From positions 434,001-498,000 of the forward strand of contig JAQJZZ010000011.1 of assembly GCA_030077755.1 (NCBI GenBank): a stretch of DNA of 64,000 nucleotides, written 5' to 3'. Made by a program: the position numbers and the translations under genes. Positions 51,659 to 63,622 of this stretch are shown here, in pieces; the first letter of the stretch is position 1; each line of letters starts with the position of its first letter. A model generated the notes under the pieces. The model had not been told where the DNA came from. It did not search any database and worked only from the letters and a program-made list of their open reading frames with translations. Source of the stretch: Filosporella fistucella. Taxonomy: Eukaryota; Ascomycota; Leotiomycetes; Helotiales.

Positions 51659-52948
51659 ATTGATAATTCGGCAGCGATAGCGGGTCTTGATAGTCTGGGT
51701 ACGGAAGTTTTGCAGGGAGGAGATGTCAGAGTGAAGTTGGCCAGGTGCCGAGGAAGGGCACGATATTCGCCTGAACCAATTACGGTGGGCAGGAATCCGA
51801 CAGCGCCTCGTTAAGGGGCCTAACTGGGTCTCCACCGAAAACAACACGGGCAAGCTGAACAAGGTCATCGGGGAGATGCGGAATGAAGGAGAGTTTCATG
51901 ATGGATTTGGAGAAGTGGAGGCGATCGTGAGGATGAGGCAGATTGGGAGAATGGTTTAGAATGCAACAGGATGCATGATGTGGAGTTGCAACGAGGAAAA
52001 GATGTTGGAAGTTGCATGCGCGAGACGAAGCACGAGGTGGAGTGAACGAAAGGAAGAATGTGTGAGGCGAGATAGAGGAAGAACACGAAAAGGAGAACGA
52101 GAGGCAAGAAAGGGAACAGAAGGAGGAGGAGATCAGACCGCAGACATCAGACAATCACCGAGACGAATCACGCATTTATCACATGCAGCTCCAGAGTACC
52201 TGACCGTCCAGGTTTACGGAGTATTAGAGGCTGAAGGAGGCAATAGGATGGTTGTACGAGTACAACGGTATTCATTTATCCAGAGTTGACAGTTTGTGGC
52301 AGTAGCAGTGGCAGTCCCAGGACGAATACCTATGGTACAGACCTTCAGTCATTATCCCAGCGCATCCTACTCCAACTGTTCCAGTTCTCCAAATACTGCA
52401 CCTGATACAGATGCAGCTGTCACACGAGCAGAGCACAGAGGCTCTTGTTCCCAGCACAGTGGAACGGGAATGAAAATGAGAATGACTACCTGATGAAAGC
52501 CCAAGCACAATTCGAAGCGCTGAGACTGGAACTGGAACTGGGACTACAACCACAGGACGCAAAGCTGGAAGATCAGTTCACACTTTTGCGTGCACATGTT
52601 TGCAGCTATTACCTTACCTCGCAGTGCAAGTACGTCCTTATGTCTTGGTCCTGTCCCCCCCGCATATGCTTGACTACATACCTGCCTACTGCGTTCTGCC
52701 TACGATACCCGCGTCGGGTCTGGGCACATGTAGGAGGCGGGATTTGGTACGTACCGGGACGGTGGCCGTGACCATACTACCCAAGTACTACATACGGAAG
52801 CTGTCCGAGTATCTTGATTTAATCTGATTATTCATTCGAAAGTCTTGTCCGGAAACCACTGCATTTTACCATCATCCAAGGCAGACATAATCCCTCAAAA
52901 TGACCAACCCATTGGCCAACACGGAACAATCCAATTCACACTTCTCTC
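51659..52948. other. PCK1 promoter region and spacer
   Basis: About 1.3 kb upstream of PCK1. It is purine-rich on the plus strand near 51900-52140. No gene is supported; frames here are short or low complexity. Confidence 0.45.
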
Positions 52949-53579
52949 ATGCATATTTCCAAATCTGATATATCAATATATCAATATGTCAATATCACTC
53001 CCCACTCCTCTCCAATACCCCTCCCATCGTGGCTCAGCCCAACGGCTCCACATCTACAAGACACGTCCTCTCCCGACTTGCTCCTTCCCCGCCCGCACTA
53101 CTCGGGACAAACGCAGAATCTCGGGAGCTGTATCTGTCTTATCGTATCCAATCTCTGGGGCAAGGAAAGTCTAGAACCTTTTGATACGATACGGGAGAGC
53201 TATGCGCGAGCAGACATGGGAATCGGTCGAGCGGTAAGTTTTGCATTTCGATATGAGAGCTTTGGAGATTGTCATTGGGGGACCAAATTCTGCCTAGGGA
53301 AAATAGACTTTTATCAACTATTACGATATAGATTTCTCTGATCTGCTTTGGCGTCGCGACGAAAATGATGTGTATGACATCGTACAAAGCTCAGGAGGAG
53401 AATACCCGGGCTTGTTTCCGCCATCACACGGGATTTCTCCTCAGCTTATTTCCCCATTTCTCCAACCGGGAAAGAATTTTGCCCTCGTCACGTGGATGGT
53501 CATTCTTTTCACTGTGTCTTTTATTGGATTTCTATTTCAAACTCCTGTTGCTGTCTATACCATGAAATATATCATTTGA
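52949..53579 (+). CDS. Candidate new gene: small C-terminal membrane protein
   Basis: Two frames join in phase across an intron with strong signals: donor GTAAGT at 53234 and acceptor AAATAG ending 53306. With ATG 52949 the spliced product is 185 residues. After the splice it reads DFSDLLWRRDENDVYDIV, SGGEYPGLFPPSHGIS and then a membrane helix (WMVILFTVSFIGFLF) close to the C-terminus. The N-terminal ~45 residues are Ser/Pro-rich and less gene-like, so the start may lie elsewhere. I do not recognise the family and see no neighbour that hints at function. Support is frame continuity, splice quality and protein-like composition only. Confidence 0.4.
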
Positions 53580-55633
53580 CATCCGTAGTAAAATATGACA
53601 GATCTTCTTTTCTTCCGAAGTCGCTTTCCTCAATCCAATCGAATCAAACATCTCACCTCTCATTCCCCTCCAGAACCCCAAAATTCCCCTCACCGCTCTT
53701 ACATCCCCTTCTCCAACTCACATTGGTCCTCCCTCCCGTCTAAACATCGTACAAAACGTTCATAAATCACACGCTCAAGCCATGTTTCCCATATCAAAGA
53801 AGACGGATGTCTCAACCATTCAGGGCTGAAAACCGTTTTCTAACTCCTCTCTGTATGTATGCCTGAACGCCAGCCACAAGGCAGATACAGAAATCTATAT
53901 CTGGCCTAATCCAAGTCTCGGGTCACTCTAGACACTTGCTCAAGGTGCGGTATGCAATAATAGAACAAAGAATTGACTCTTCCTTCGTGTGGAGAAGTCA
54001 CAATGTCATGATCACGATGCGTGTCACGATGCTACTGTCCATGGTTATGCCAGGCGCTTAGGGCTTGACTCGTCTTTGTCCGTGCTTTAAACTCCATACC
54101 TTTTTATGTGTCAAGAAGCAGTCATGTGGGTAGAGAATTTCTTTCAATTCCATCCTCTGTGGATTTAATTTTAAATGAGTCACGATGGAATGGATGTGAT
54201 GTAAGGATTTTTTTCGACATGGTTTTGTTTGCGATTTTTACGAGGTTAGGGCAGCTGAGATGTGGTTTTCGAGAGGCGGTGATGGTGTCTCAGCTTAGGA
54301 ATCTGGAGGAGTTTTGGGGGAGTCTAGATTTTTTGGGTTTGTAAGAATGTAATTGTAATGATCTCTAATTCTACACTTCGAGGTTATCAGAATATCTTTT
54401 ACGAGTTTATTCTTGCTTTTATTCTTATTGTTTTATCCTCCTTGACCTATGGTCGCGCATCATTGTTTCCTTTCTTTCAACTCCATCCGTAAGTTTAAGT
54501 ATGATTTTCAAGTTTTCAAGTTTTCAAGTTTTCAATTCAATTATTCATTCAAATAGTCTGAGTTGTCAATTCCTTGAATATGTTCATCAGATAGTTTTCA
54601 GCGCTGGCTTCAATCTCAACTCGATATCTCTTTTTCATCCATTTATATCTTTATCTCAGCATTTTTTGTTCGCACGATGTTACATGCAGAAATCTAAAGT
54701 GTTGGGAACCTTTGTTCTACTCCATCTTGATTTTATTCATGCAGAAGTCCTGAAATCGAGATACAGTACTCGAGTGATACATTGCCAACAATTCGATTCA
54801 AAGAAATCGAGTCCACGCCTTCTGTACTCCCTGTCCCATCCCATGATGTCTTACCTTACCATAACCCCTCTTTTATCTTTCTTGTCACAGGAAATGAGCT
54901 CAAAGCGATCAAGTTTCACTCAAAGCTTTATCCCATCTCTTCGTTCTCTCTTTTCCTCCACTGAAAACCCCACAATTTATAAATCCTGGTTAGTTGTCAA
55001 ATCAATATTGTAGAATATCAAGATGTCTTGCGAACCAATCAGCCACTATTCACGCTCACATCTCTAATTCTCCTGCAAATACTCTCCTTATTGTTTTTAC
55101 CTACACTCGGTTATATACTCAGCACTCGGTGCCCCTCTATCACATCGTCTGTACTTCCTGTTGTTTTTATACTTATAAACATTCTCCTTTACACAACTTT
55201 CTATATCTACACTTCAGAATATAGTATACATACCAAGAATCAAATGGGAAATGTACAAAGAAAGGGAGATGAAGGGGTAACGATCGAGTGGGCAGGAATC
55301 GAGATTTTGCATAAGATAAATGCGATTTCGTTTAAAGGTGTGGAATTTGAATTTGCTGATTCTTAAATTAATGGGAGTAAATAAGCTGAGGAGTTTGGAG
55401 AAATGCATTTAATGTTTATGAGAAACGAAATGATTTCCAAATTCAAAGTATGTCTGCTTGTTAAGAGCATTTTTGACTTTGAAGTTGATGTGAGGGGCTA
55501 AATATCGTTGTACGTATGCTTGTTCGTCAACAGCTGAGCCAGGTCAAATGGGTTAAAAGTACAGCCGTATTGTAGAGAAGAAGTGGACGTCTATATTTCA
55601 TTTGTGGCCCACTGTATAATTTCCCAATCTACA
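53580..55633. other. Gene-poor AT-rich region, 2 kb
   Basis: No supported gene. Frames around 54501-55366 encode hydrophobic sequence but lack a consistent ATG and splice pattern. Contains the TTTTCAAG tandem repeat. Confidence 0.45.
54505..54536. repeat. Tandem 8-base repeat TTTTCAAG
   Basis: Three perfect TTTTCAAG units followed by one variant TTTTCAAT, in AT-rich intergenic DNA. Confidence 0.85.
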
Positions 55634-56483
55634 TCATTGTAGCCTGCCGGTAGTTCCAGAGGGTAGGAGGATGAAGATGTAAAGTAAGGAGAGCCCCTCC
55701 TCCCTCCAATCGTCCAGGTCAGACTCGGAGTCTAACAAGGCGTCGAAGTGGCGGGCGGTGGAAGGCGGGGCTTCGTCTTCCTCTTCTTCCTCTTCCTTCT
55801 CCCCACCAGCCTTTCCCACCGCCTCCAAATAGGCCCGCATCCTCTTCCTCTCCCTCATCTCCTTCTTCGTCTCGTTTTTCTGAGCTGGGAAATTATTGTC
55901 AGCATATTGTTCCTCTATCGCTTGGACGCTGCAACACTGGAAAAAGAGCAGTGAATCCAATATGTCAAGGGTTCCGAAATCCAGCTGTCCCGTAATCTGG
56001 GGAAAGCGAAGTTCTGGAAAAAGTGATATCTTGGGGAAACACCATCGATCGAAGTATAATTGACAAGAAAAGAACTGTAGAGCTCACCTTTGCGGATCTG
56101 GGCCCTGGTGGGACCAAGAGAAAGCGCAGCCAAAACTTCTTCTGCAGACGGATCTAGCAGCGACAAAGTTTGGTCTACCCCACCAGGGCCGCGGACGATG
56201 TTGTCGGACTCGGGGCTGGGCTCCGGCGCTGGAGACGCAGAGGGAAGTTGGGAGGAAGGAGCAGGGGCGGACCCAGAAGCAGAGGCAGAGGGTGCTGCTT
56301 CGTGGAGGTGCAGCAAACCAACATGGGCAGCCAACGCCTCATCTCTTCGCGCCGGGCAGCAGCTTTACTAGGTTTGAACCTAGTTTGAGTGGTCTTGTTC
56401 TACAAACGTATTAGCTATAGTCCTTTGATACATTCTCTGCTGCAAATGCTAACCTTGCCGCCTCGGCCTTTGATTGTCGTCAT
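55634..56483 (-). pseudogene. Locus A of a basic/acidic protein family, frame-broken
   Basis: On the minus strand: ATG 56483, a 10-codon first exon ending GRGGK (to 56454), donor GTTAGC, then a basic exon from 56399 (TRFKPSKAAARREE). That frame runs into TAG. The Pro/Ala-rich sequence expected next (EAAPSASASGSAPAPSS up to LAALSLGPTRAQIRKG, donor at 56087) lies in a different frame, with the switch near 56340. After the second intron comes a Lys/Glu-rich segment (ETKKEMRERKRMRAYLEA), a poly-Glu/Asp stretch and the end at 55634. The order (tiny first exon, basic block, Pro/Ala linker, LSL..R..K, charged helix, acidic tail) matches the intact-looking locus at 60583-61964. A sequence error or an unseen small intron could explain the shift. 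Function unknown. Confidence 0.5.
56357..56381. repeat. 25-base repeat, copy 1 (second copy at 57383)
   Basis: A 25-base block beginning CAGCAGCTTTACTAGG and ending TTTGAACCT, identical at 57383-57407 on the same strand; similarity continues a few bases further with mismatches. It overlaps the basic exon of locus A and includes an imperfect palindrome (ACTAGGTTTGAACCTAGT). Confidence 0.85.
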
Positions 56484-57284
56484 TGTGCTTTGAGAAAGGG
56501 TTTTTTCTTCGGGTCCTACGCGTTCTATTAGCATTGATTCTTCCAGTGCAACAAACAGGGACATAGTCATAGCCTAATAGTCCTAGAGAGGAATAAAGTG
56601 GAGAAACCCTACTCGAAGTGATGTTGTGCCTAGAGAATAGAGATCGGACCTCAAGAGGCGATGTAAACAGAAGCAAGACGTGAAAAAGAGTTCCAGGTGC
56701 CCACTTGGCTTAGGGATCATGTTCGAGCGCGCAAGAAGGCTGCCAGTGGTGGGCCACGCAAATCGAAATTTAATCTGCACCTCCAGGACAGTGGAGCGCT
56801 GCAGTTCTCATATGTTTGGGGAATGTTTTTATAGCTAAGGCAGGCCCGCCTCCCAAAATATAAAATAAAAAATTGAAGCAGTGGCTGTTATAATAAGCGA
56901 TCTTCTGTGAAAATGAACTCCTTCGACTTAATTCACTTTCTCTCTGCACGTGATTTTATCCAAGTGGGGAGGAATGGAGACTACTCGATCACATATCAGT
57001 CACATATCTATCAACTCTGCCGAGTTTGTTTAAAGATCTAACTTCATTAGCAGAAAGTTAGAAATGAAATCACTTCAGTCATCTCGGGAGAAGCAGTAGT
57101 GCCTCAAATTACAGCCATGGATTTGTGGACTCTAGCGGGACATAAATAATTTTGAAAACCGCTGCCTTCAGATGAGAATGATAACTATCGCACAGTGCGA
57201 CGGCAGCGGAAGTTGACGACAGTAGAAGAACTTGACGATAGTAGAGATAAGTAACCATTATGTAGTTGAAATAGAGTGGCAATC
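56484..57284. other. Spacer between family loci A and C
   Basis: About 800 bases with no supported gene. Part of it should be the upstream region of locus A. Confidence 0.4.
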
Positions 57285-57497
57285 ATGGGAAGGAAGGAGA
57301 AAGATGGACGAAATCGCAAGTGCAAATACACTAGACCAGCAGCAGGCTCCAAGGCCACGACTACAGCCTCCCGGCAGCAGATCAGCAGCTTTACTAGGTT
57401 TGAACCTGGTTTGTGTGAACGTGGGATTCGTCGTTCTGCTTATATAGTCGCCAACTATGCTAATAGCCTATCCGGAAAGAACGCCCAAACCCAATGA
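57285..57497 (+). CDS. Locus C: possible short member or fragment of the basic/acidic family
   Basis: ATG 57285 opens a 70-codon frame starting MGRKEKDGRNRK. The start resembles the first exons of loci A (GRGGK) and B (GNGGRK), and the bases after the Lys codon resemble the start of their first intron (a shared GCAATAC-like stretch). The frame includes the 25-base repeat seen in locus A, here in the opposite orientation relative to coding. No acidic tail follows. It may be a degraded copy or chance; function unknown. Confidence 0.28.
   Translation: MGRKEKDGRNRKCKYTRPAAGSKATTTASRQQISSFTRFEPGLCERGIRRSAYIVANYANSLSGKNAQTQ
57383..57407. repeat. 25-base repeat, copy 2 (first copy at 56357)
   Basis: Identical to 56357-56381 over 25 bases on the same strand, about 1 kb away. 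A link between loci A and C. Confidence 0.85.
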
Positions 57498-60400
57498 TGA
57501 GTACCTAGGTAGTAGCAGAAATTATCTGTAAGGACGAACTCATCCAAGTTTGAAGGTTGATTTCAGCTTCGCACTCGAAGTGGATATTGTAAAATCTTGG
57601 AACTACCGTGGAAGGTGCTTGGTCCCCAAGGTTAGAGACCATAGATGAAGTATGTCCCTAGAACGCAAGCATCTCAAAGCAAATCCTCGAATACTTAAAA
57701 TACTTCTTCCTTGCCGTCATTTATGGCATATGTAGTTTTCAAGAATAATGCTTCCATTCAAAATGCAAAATTGCGGTTAGATTTATCTTAAAGACATCAA
57801 CATATATGTTCGAGCTCTGGTGTAAATGATACCGGTCTGTCAACAGAATCGAGGACTAAATCTGCCATGGAGATGCTTCGAGCTTTCGACGAATTTCTGT
57901 TATTCGATACTTAAACGCGCTTCAAGGCCTCTTTGATACTTTGCTCAATATGGAGTTACGAATTGATGATAGCCATCTCGGCCACCAGAATCTCAGCTAT
58001 GCGCCAAAATATAATCGCATGCATGATCCTTCCCGGATCTGTAGTAGTAAATAAATTTCCCAGGTGCTTGTCAACCGACATGCTACTGCTGTACTCCATT
58101 TATGATCCTAATTCGAGACGAACGTTGGCTGAATGGTACTAAGGGTGGCCCATTTACCTCTAAGGGCTGCAGACCGGCGTCTGAATGTCAAAGATTGCAG
58201 ATCTCGACTGGTCGGTGGCTGGACCCAGATTATTGAGGCAGGCAATTGCTAATATGTGATGGCATCAATTCAATCGGCGCAGGTTTGTGAATCCTTTGGG
58301 CTGATTTCCTGTGAGACAATTTTTTAGCATGATTCTGCAGAGGACCTTTGCTCACGTCTGTTCTGATGTTCAGTTCAGTCCATTTCAACAATTCAACACT
58401 CCCCAAAAGTCCTTTTTGATGAAATCATCCAAGAGCTATAGATTCGGCCAAAGCTAAAATAGCTGAGCTGGTCTTTGTATGCGTCCCTTGGATATTCGAA
58501 GTCGTTAGATAGGCCCGTTTGATATCTGCTACGCAATGTTGAATATACAAATACTTTAACGATCAGGCTATGGCCTCAGAAAGCATTCATATGAGATGAG
58601 AGCAGAGCAGCAAGCACATAACGATCCTTGATGTTGAAATATTCGAGGCAGTCCGCGAATATGTGTAAGTCGATATATGGCCTGACTCTGCTGGCCGACT
58701 AGGTGGTAAAATGGTCTCTCCAATTTGACATAAAAATTGATTTAACCCGTATGAACTGCTTCATGACAGAACTCACTTAACTTTCTATTGAATATAATAT
58801 CGCTTGCAACATAGTGGTTGAGTTCTATTTTTGCTTGTGGAAAGGGAAAAGGGGCGGGGGGCAGGGGATGTGCAACAATGTGGCTATGCGGAATGACTAA
58901 GCAGCCTAACGTCAATGCAACAGAACAACATCTCATCATCGTCCTTCAGCAATTTCACCAAAGATTTCCAAGAATATATCCCAGCCCCTAGGAGTACTGG
59001 AGTCATGCTCAGGTCGCTGAATTCCAGCTTGGCCATCGGATTGTAATGTTGGATTGGTTTCGCTGGAAGGTTACTGTTGATGTTGCGGTACATTAATACT
59101 CGAAGAGACATTTGCTGCATACATATGCTAGGTAGTGCTAGCAGTGGAGAGGTTTAAAGGTTGAATCTCCCTAGATACATGTGTCTGTCTTGCTCCTGTA
59201 ATTATGCCTTGCGAGCCATTGTCTTTGTGCGACGCATGCGGTAGCAGTGCCGCGGGTTGCCTCTGAATTCTTTTCTTGCTGATTTGTAGTTGTACGACGG
59301 CAGTACACTGCTGTTAGGGTTTACTGAAATCCTATCAACTGATTCTCGCGATTAGCTGAGCCTCCTGCTGATCTTTGGAGTCAAGGGTGTCGCTGAGGTG
59401 CCACGTTCTGCTAGTCAACCCTTCGCTCGGTATCATCTACTTCATCCGCCTGTCTTGTTTTCGTGCAGATTGACGTGCTTCCTCAGGCGAGGAAATATCT
59501 ATTTCGTCCTCATTTAGCGGGATGGTTCTTTGAATACAAACCGTAAATGTCCGTCGCATCTTGCGCTGATGAAGTACCTACTGTTACTATTGTGTGTGTT
59601 ATTGACTGTTGAGCGTGTGGTTGATGGCTATCTCCAACTCGTCCGACTATGCACTCTTCCTGAAGAAGCCCGTCTAGCAGTAATCTCTGGTTTGCTGCAA
59701 AACGCGGTGATGGTTAGTTCGGGGACGAGTTGGCGATGAGGCTGAGCTCGGCACACACATTATTGTTGATGGGGTTTATATAATAAGATAGCCGTATCGC
59801 ACTTCGTCCCTCGCGGACATATCTATCAGTAAGTCCCACTCTCTTCCCCCTACTAACATCACCAAAATAATCAATGTTGAATAACTACACTTGTTCTAGA
59901 GATTACATACAGAAATACAGTGTGGTTATGAAATCATTAGGAGAGGAGCTGTTAAGCCGCCTCCGACGTGTTACCTAATCTGACTTTCCCTCCTCTAAGG
60001 AAATCTCAAGAAAGCAAAATCTTTGGCAAACACCCTCTTCATAGAAGATCTTTTTTTTGCAAATTTTTCGTAATTTTTGCTGGTGGTCTTTTTTTCGGCG
60101 GTGCACTACAAGAAGTTCTAGCAAATGGCCTATTCTTTTTTCCTTCAATATGAAATCATATTGATGCAGAAGCTATGTATATCTGTGAAGGGGTAAGTGG
60201 AGAGTAGTTGCGGTTTACACTCACCAAATGAAAATTAAATACCAATATTTTTGAGACAAGAGCTACGCCCTGTGAACCCAAGGTCCTCCGACTGTGAGCA
60301 CGGCCACGTAAAGTGAACTTGTTGTCTTCTGAGTCGATGGAAAGATAAGGCATCTGATAAGGGAGCCTGATCTGGATATATCGCGTCTTGCGCCTCAAGG

Positions 60401-60582
60401 TTCTCTTCCTCCTTCAAGCACAATCAAGAAAGAGGTATGTCACCACAATCTTTCGTATGATATTCAAAGTCTATTCGCTCTACTTCCTATCTGTTCCAAT
60501 ATGTAAGGCAATGCTAACAACAGGTATGGTATAATTAGATCGACCCCATTTCACATAAATCCCACCATCTCAAAAAAAGAAT
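57498..60582. other. Gene-poor region, 3 kb
   Basis: No gene supported on either strand. Frames are all under about 90 codons with no domains and no extending splice sites. Base composition is similar to the rest of the window, so it does not look like strongly RIP-mutated repeat DNA. A decayed element cannot be excluded by eye. Confidence 0.45.
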
Positions 60583-61964
60583 ATGGATACCCCAATGGGA
60601 AATGGAGGTCGCAAGGTTAGCAATACAATCAATAGCTACGAGAACAATCAATAGCTAATCAATATATGTGGGATAGGGCAAGAAAATTGACATGGCCTAC
60701 GTGCCAAAATTGAAGCATGCTGCAAAGCGGCAAGAACGAGCCCGCCAAAAGCTCGCAGTGGAAGCTGCGGCTCGCCAGCTCGAGCTGGTGAGTCTTGAAC
60801 CAGCCGCCTCTCGCGTCGCTCCTTCTGTCCTCGCCCCCGCTGCTGCTGCCGCTCCTGCCCCGGTTCTCGTCCCGGCCGTCGGCCCCTTCCAACCCCCCGC
60901 TCCACTCCCGGAGGACTCTCTTGCTGAGAGATTGGCTGGTCTGAGCCTCAAAGACCGAGCCAAGAGAGGTACGTGATTTTCGTTCTCCAATCCAAGCTTG
61001 TTCTTTGCCTCTAGTTCGTTAAGGAGTTCGCGTTCGGAATCTGAAGTGTCAGTCCCGCCGACCTCGACATTGACTTTTATATTCCAAAAGTCCTCCATTT
61101 TTCGAGGCAATGAGTTACGGGACTCTATATATTAATTCTCTTTTGCACTTTGAATTTCTTTTCAGCTGTGGAAAGCCCGTTCTTTAGGGAAACTTTGAGA
61201 GTTATGGTGAGTATACTACTCTAAGCCTCAATTTGACCCGAGTCTTCAAAGCCCCCCCTCCCCCCTCCCCGTTTGGATAGTAAATCATGTAATTCTACCA
61301 ATTCCTGCTATTTCACACTTTAGCTGTCCTTAAAACAGTGGGAAGTCCCTCGCCTCCAAAGACTCTCATAGATGATGAGGGTTAGACTCGGTGCGTAAAT
61401 TCGATTGCAGTCTTCAAAGCCCTACTATTGTTATAACATTGGATCAAAGAATCTTCCCAGTTCCTTTTTTTTTACACTTTGGGTGTTTTTCGAAGGTAAA
61501 AGTCCTTTTCCGCAAAGGACTTCTACGTACATAATATACAGTTTACGTGTAGTTGGGAAAGCTCCTACTTTTGAGACAGGTGAAATCCCTGAGGACAAGA
61601 CAGATTCTAGGCTGGTCTAAGATTCGAGACTCTTGATATTGTTGATTGTCGTTGTTTTATCCAATGTCTGAATATTGGGGAACAATGCACTGACTGAAAT
61701 TGTACAGCCCGCCGAGAGAAGGAGAAGAAGGAGAGGAAGGAGAAGAGGGCTTTGCAAAAGGCCATCAAGCGGGCCTCCATTCTTGTCCGTGGCGGGACGG
61801 TGGAGGAAGAGCCCGAGGGCCCATCGGACTCTGAGTCCGATGAAGAAGGAGAGGATGAGGACGAGGACGAGGAAATGGAAGGAGTGGAGGAAGAGAAGAA
61901 GGTGAAGAAGACGAAGGTGACCCCAGAGATGAGGGCCCGTGTGGCAGCAATCCTGGAGGGATAA
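60583..61964 (+). CDS. Locus B: unrecognised protein with basic N-terminus and acidic tail
   Basis: Exons 60583-60615, 60677-60968 and 61708-61964 join in frame to 193 residues. Exon 1 is 11 codons (MDTPMGNGGRK). Exon 2 starts with a basic helix (LKHAAKRQERARQKLAVEAA), then an Ala/Pro-rich linker and LAERLAGLSLKDRAKR. Exon 3 begins with a Lys/Arg/Glu helix (RREKEKKERKEKRALQKA), then a Glu/Asp stretch and a final TPEMRARVAAILEG. The family is not one I recognise; charge pattern suggests a nucleic-acid or chromatin/ribosome-associated role, but this is a guess. The second intron is 739 bases and contains degenerate repeats. One piece of it (after CTTTTCAG at 61165, ending at GTGAGT 61207) looks like an optional exon, though using it breaks the frame to exon 3. 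Confidence 0.55.
61142..61590. repeat. Degenerate repeats of an exon-like cassette within the locus B intron
   Basis: Four related cores lie near 61168 (GTGGAAAGCCCGTTC), 61337 (GTGGGAAGTCCCTCG), 61494 (GGTAAAAGTCCTTTTC) and 61552 (GTTGGGAAAGCTCC). The first three are each preceded by a pyrimidine tract and a CACTTT motif and are spaced about 160-170 bases. A TCTTCAAAGC block recurs at 61243 and 61411. Similarity is partial and judged by eye. Confidence 0.5.
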
Positions 61965-63622
61965 CCTCGTTCTTCCTCTCCCTTTCTTTTTTTCTTTTTT
62001 TAATTCGTCTTGAGCAGGTTCAGGGAAGGGGACGGCTGTGAGCGCAAAGGCCATCGCCAGTCAGGTGACACTTCTCTGAACCTTTCCTGGACCTGGCTCT
62101 CGACATCATGAACCTGCGTTGTTTGAGCAGTTTTTAGGCTTTCTGGGTGGAGTTTGTTTGTTTTGCTGGAGCACCAGCTTTTTTAGTTAGATTTTTTTTT
62201 TAAAAAAATTTACAGCGGCATAAATTGCTGCTATTGCCGAGTTTCTTTTGCGTTCTCAGCGGGGTTTTCGAGCAGCCTGGGAGATTTCCGTCACCGACAG
62301 TGTACTCATTGTGTCCTCTTGAATCAAACCAACCAATCTACGCGACAATTCAGTACAATATCTCTTCCTTTACGAGCCAGGCCAGTGTCTGTGGCCCCAC
62401 TGCTAGCGATTGTTCACATTAGCGGACGATACAGAGGAATTAGATTAGAAAGCCTCCCGAGGTGGATTGATTAAGGAATAAAAGTTGGTTCAACAGGTTC
62501 GGTTGGAGAGGAGGCGGACAAGAGTGGCGTAAGAAGAAGAAATCGATAAGAACCAGTGCCATTGAATCAGCAGATGTGAATAGTATTGCTATACCGCTCT
62601 CAATGTACTGACTGCTATGAGATAGTTAATCAGATCTACAACTACGAGCTGGACGAACGAGGCGATGTGAGGCTGGGTACATTGAAGGAAGCCACTGTCA
62701 CGAAATTCGAGTCAGAAGAATACGTAGCAAAAAAGGGATGCAAGGGCAAACGAAGAAGTAGAATTTGAGGTATCGGTGTTCGACAAACTACAGCTAATTC
62801 GATAGACTCTATAGAATCCTTTTAATTCTTGCATCGTTGTAGGACAACCTAAGAGCTTCTAAAGTGCGGAGAACCTCAGAGCCAAGATCAGACTCAATCA
62901 GGCGAGACAGCATTACGAACGTAAAGGTCGATAGAGTGACCCTGTATTTACAGGTGTTGATAGCGTTGTGCCTTTGAACCTACTGTCATTGTTCTGCATT
63001 CGAATATGAGGCAGAGAGGGTAGTTCCAAAGGCAACCTAGAATGTGAGCTCCCGTGACTCTCCGAGGTTTTCGTGTACTATGGACTTTCCAGCCTGAGGG
63101 ATGCTCATCCACCAACTCATCGGAAATATCTTCCACAGGATTCCAGACAAACGAGGATAGCTATCATAAAGTACCGTCGCCGATCTTGACAACTTGGAGT
63201 CTGCTCCTGAAATGATGATCAGCTGTTTACTCCCTTCTCATAGTTTATACACTTTTAGTTGCCTTTAAATAGCAATTCAGACGACAGCAATTCAGTCAAC
63301 GGGAAAAATGTTCAAAATGCTAGCTCTACCTATCAAAGCATAAATGTAGATAGCACGAAGAGAACTAGCAATCGAAGGAAGATTATTAAACTGACTCTAA
63401 AAGTCTTACATTATAGGCAAATCTATACTTGCCGTGTTATGTGTATTATAGATGGAATGCAGTTCAAGGTCATAGTATGATGCGCTGTTGGCCGAACTTG
63501 GCAGCCGATCAAACACTGCTTACGAGACAACGAAAAATGTGTTGAATCACGAAGATGGTCATTATTTCAATTTTTTTTAATCTTTTCGAAGAAAATCTCG
63601 AATCAATCCGCAATCCACTACA
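61965..63622. other. Intergenic region, 1.65 kb
   Basis: Between locus B and PAN2. Contains poly-T/poly-A runs near 61985-62205. Two short frames (62586-62768 and 63259-63480) are polar and featureless. No gene supported. Confidence 0.45.

Noticed and set aside
55028..55366. Hydrophobic 112-codon frame
   Set aside because: It lacks a true ATG at its start and lies in AT-rich DNA, where hydrophobic codons arise by chance.
57498..60582. Possible decayed transposon in the gene-poor stretch
   Set aside because: No terminal repeats, transposase or reverse transcriptase fragments, or strong AT bias could be seen by eye.
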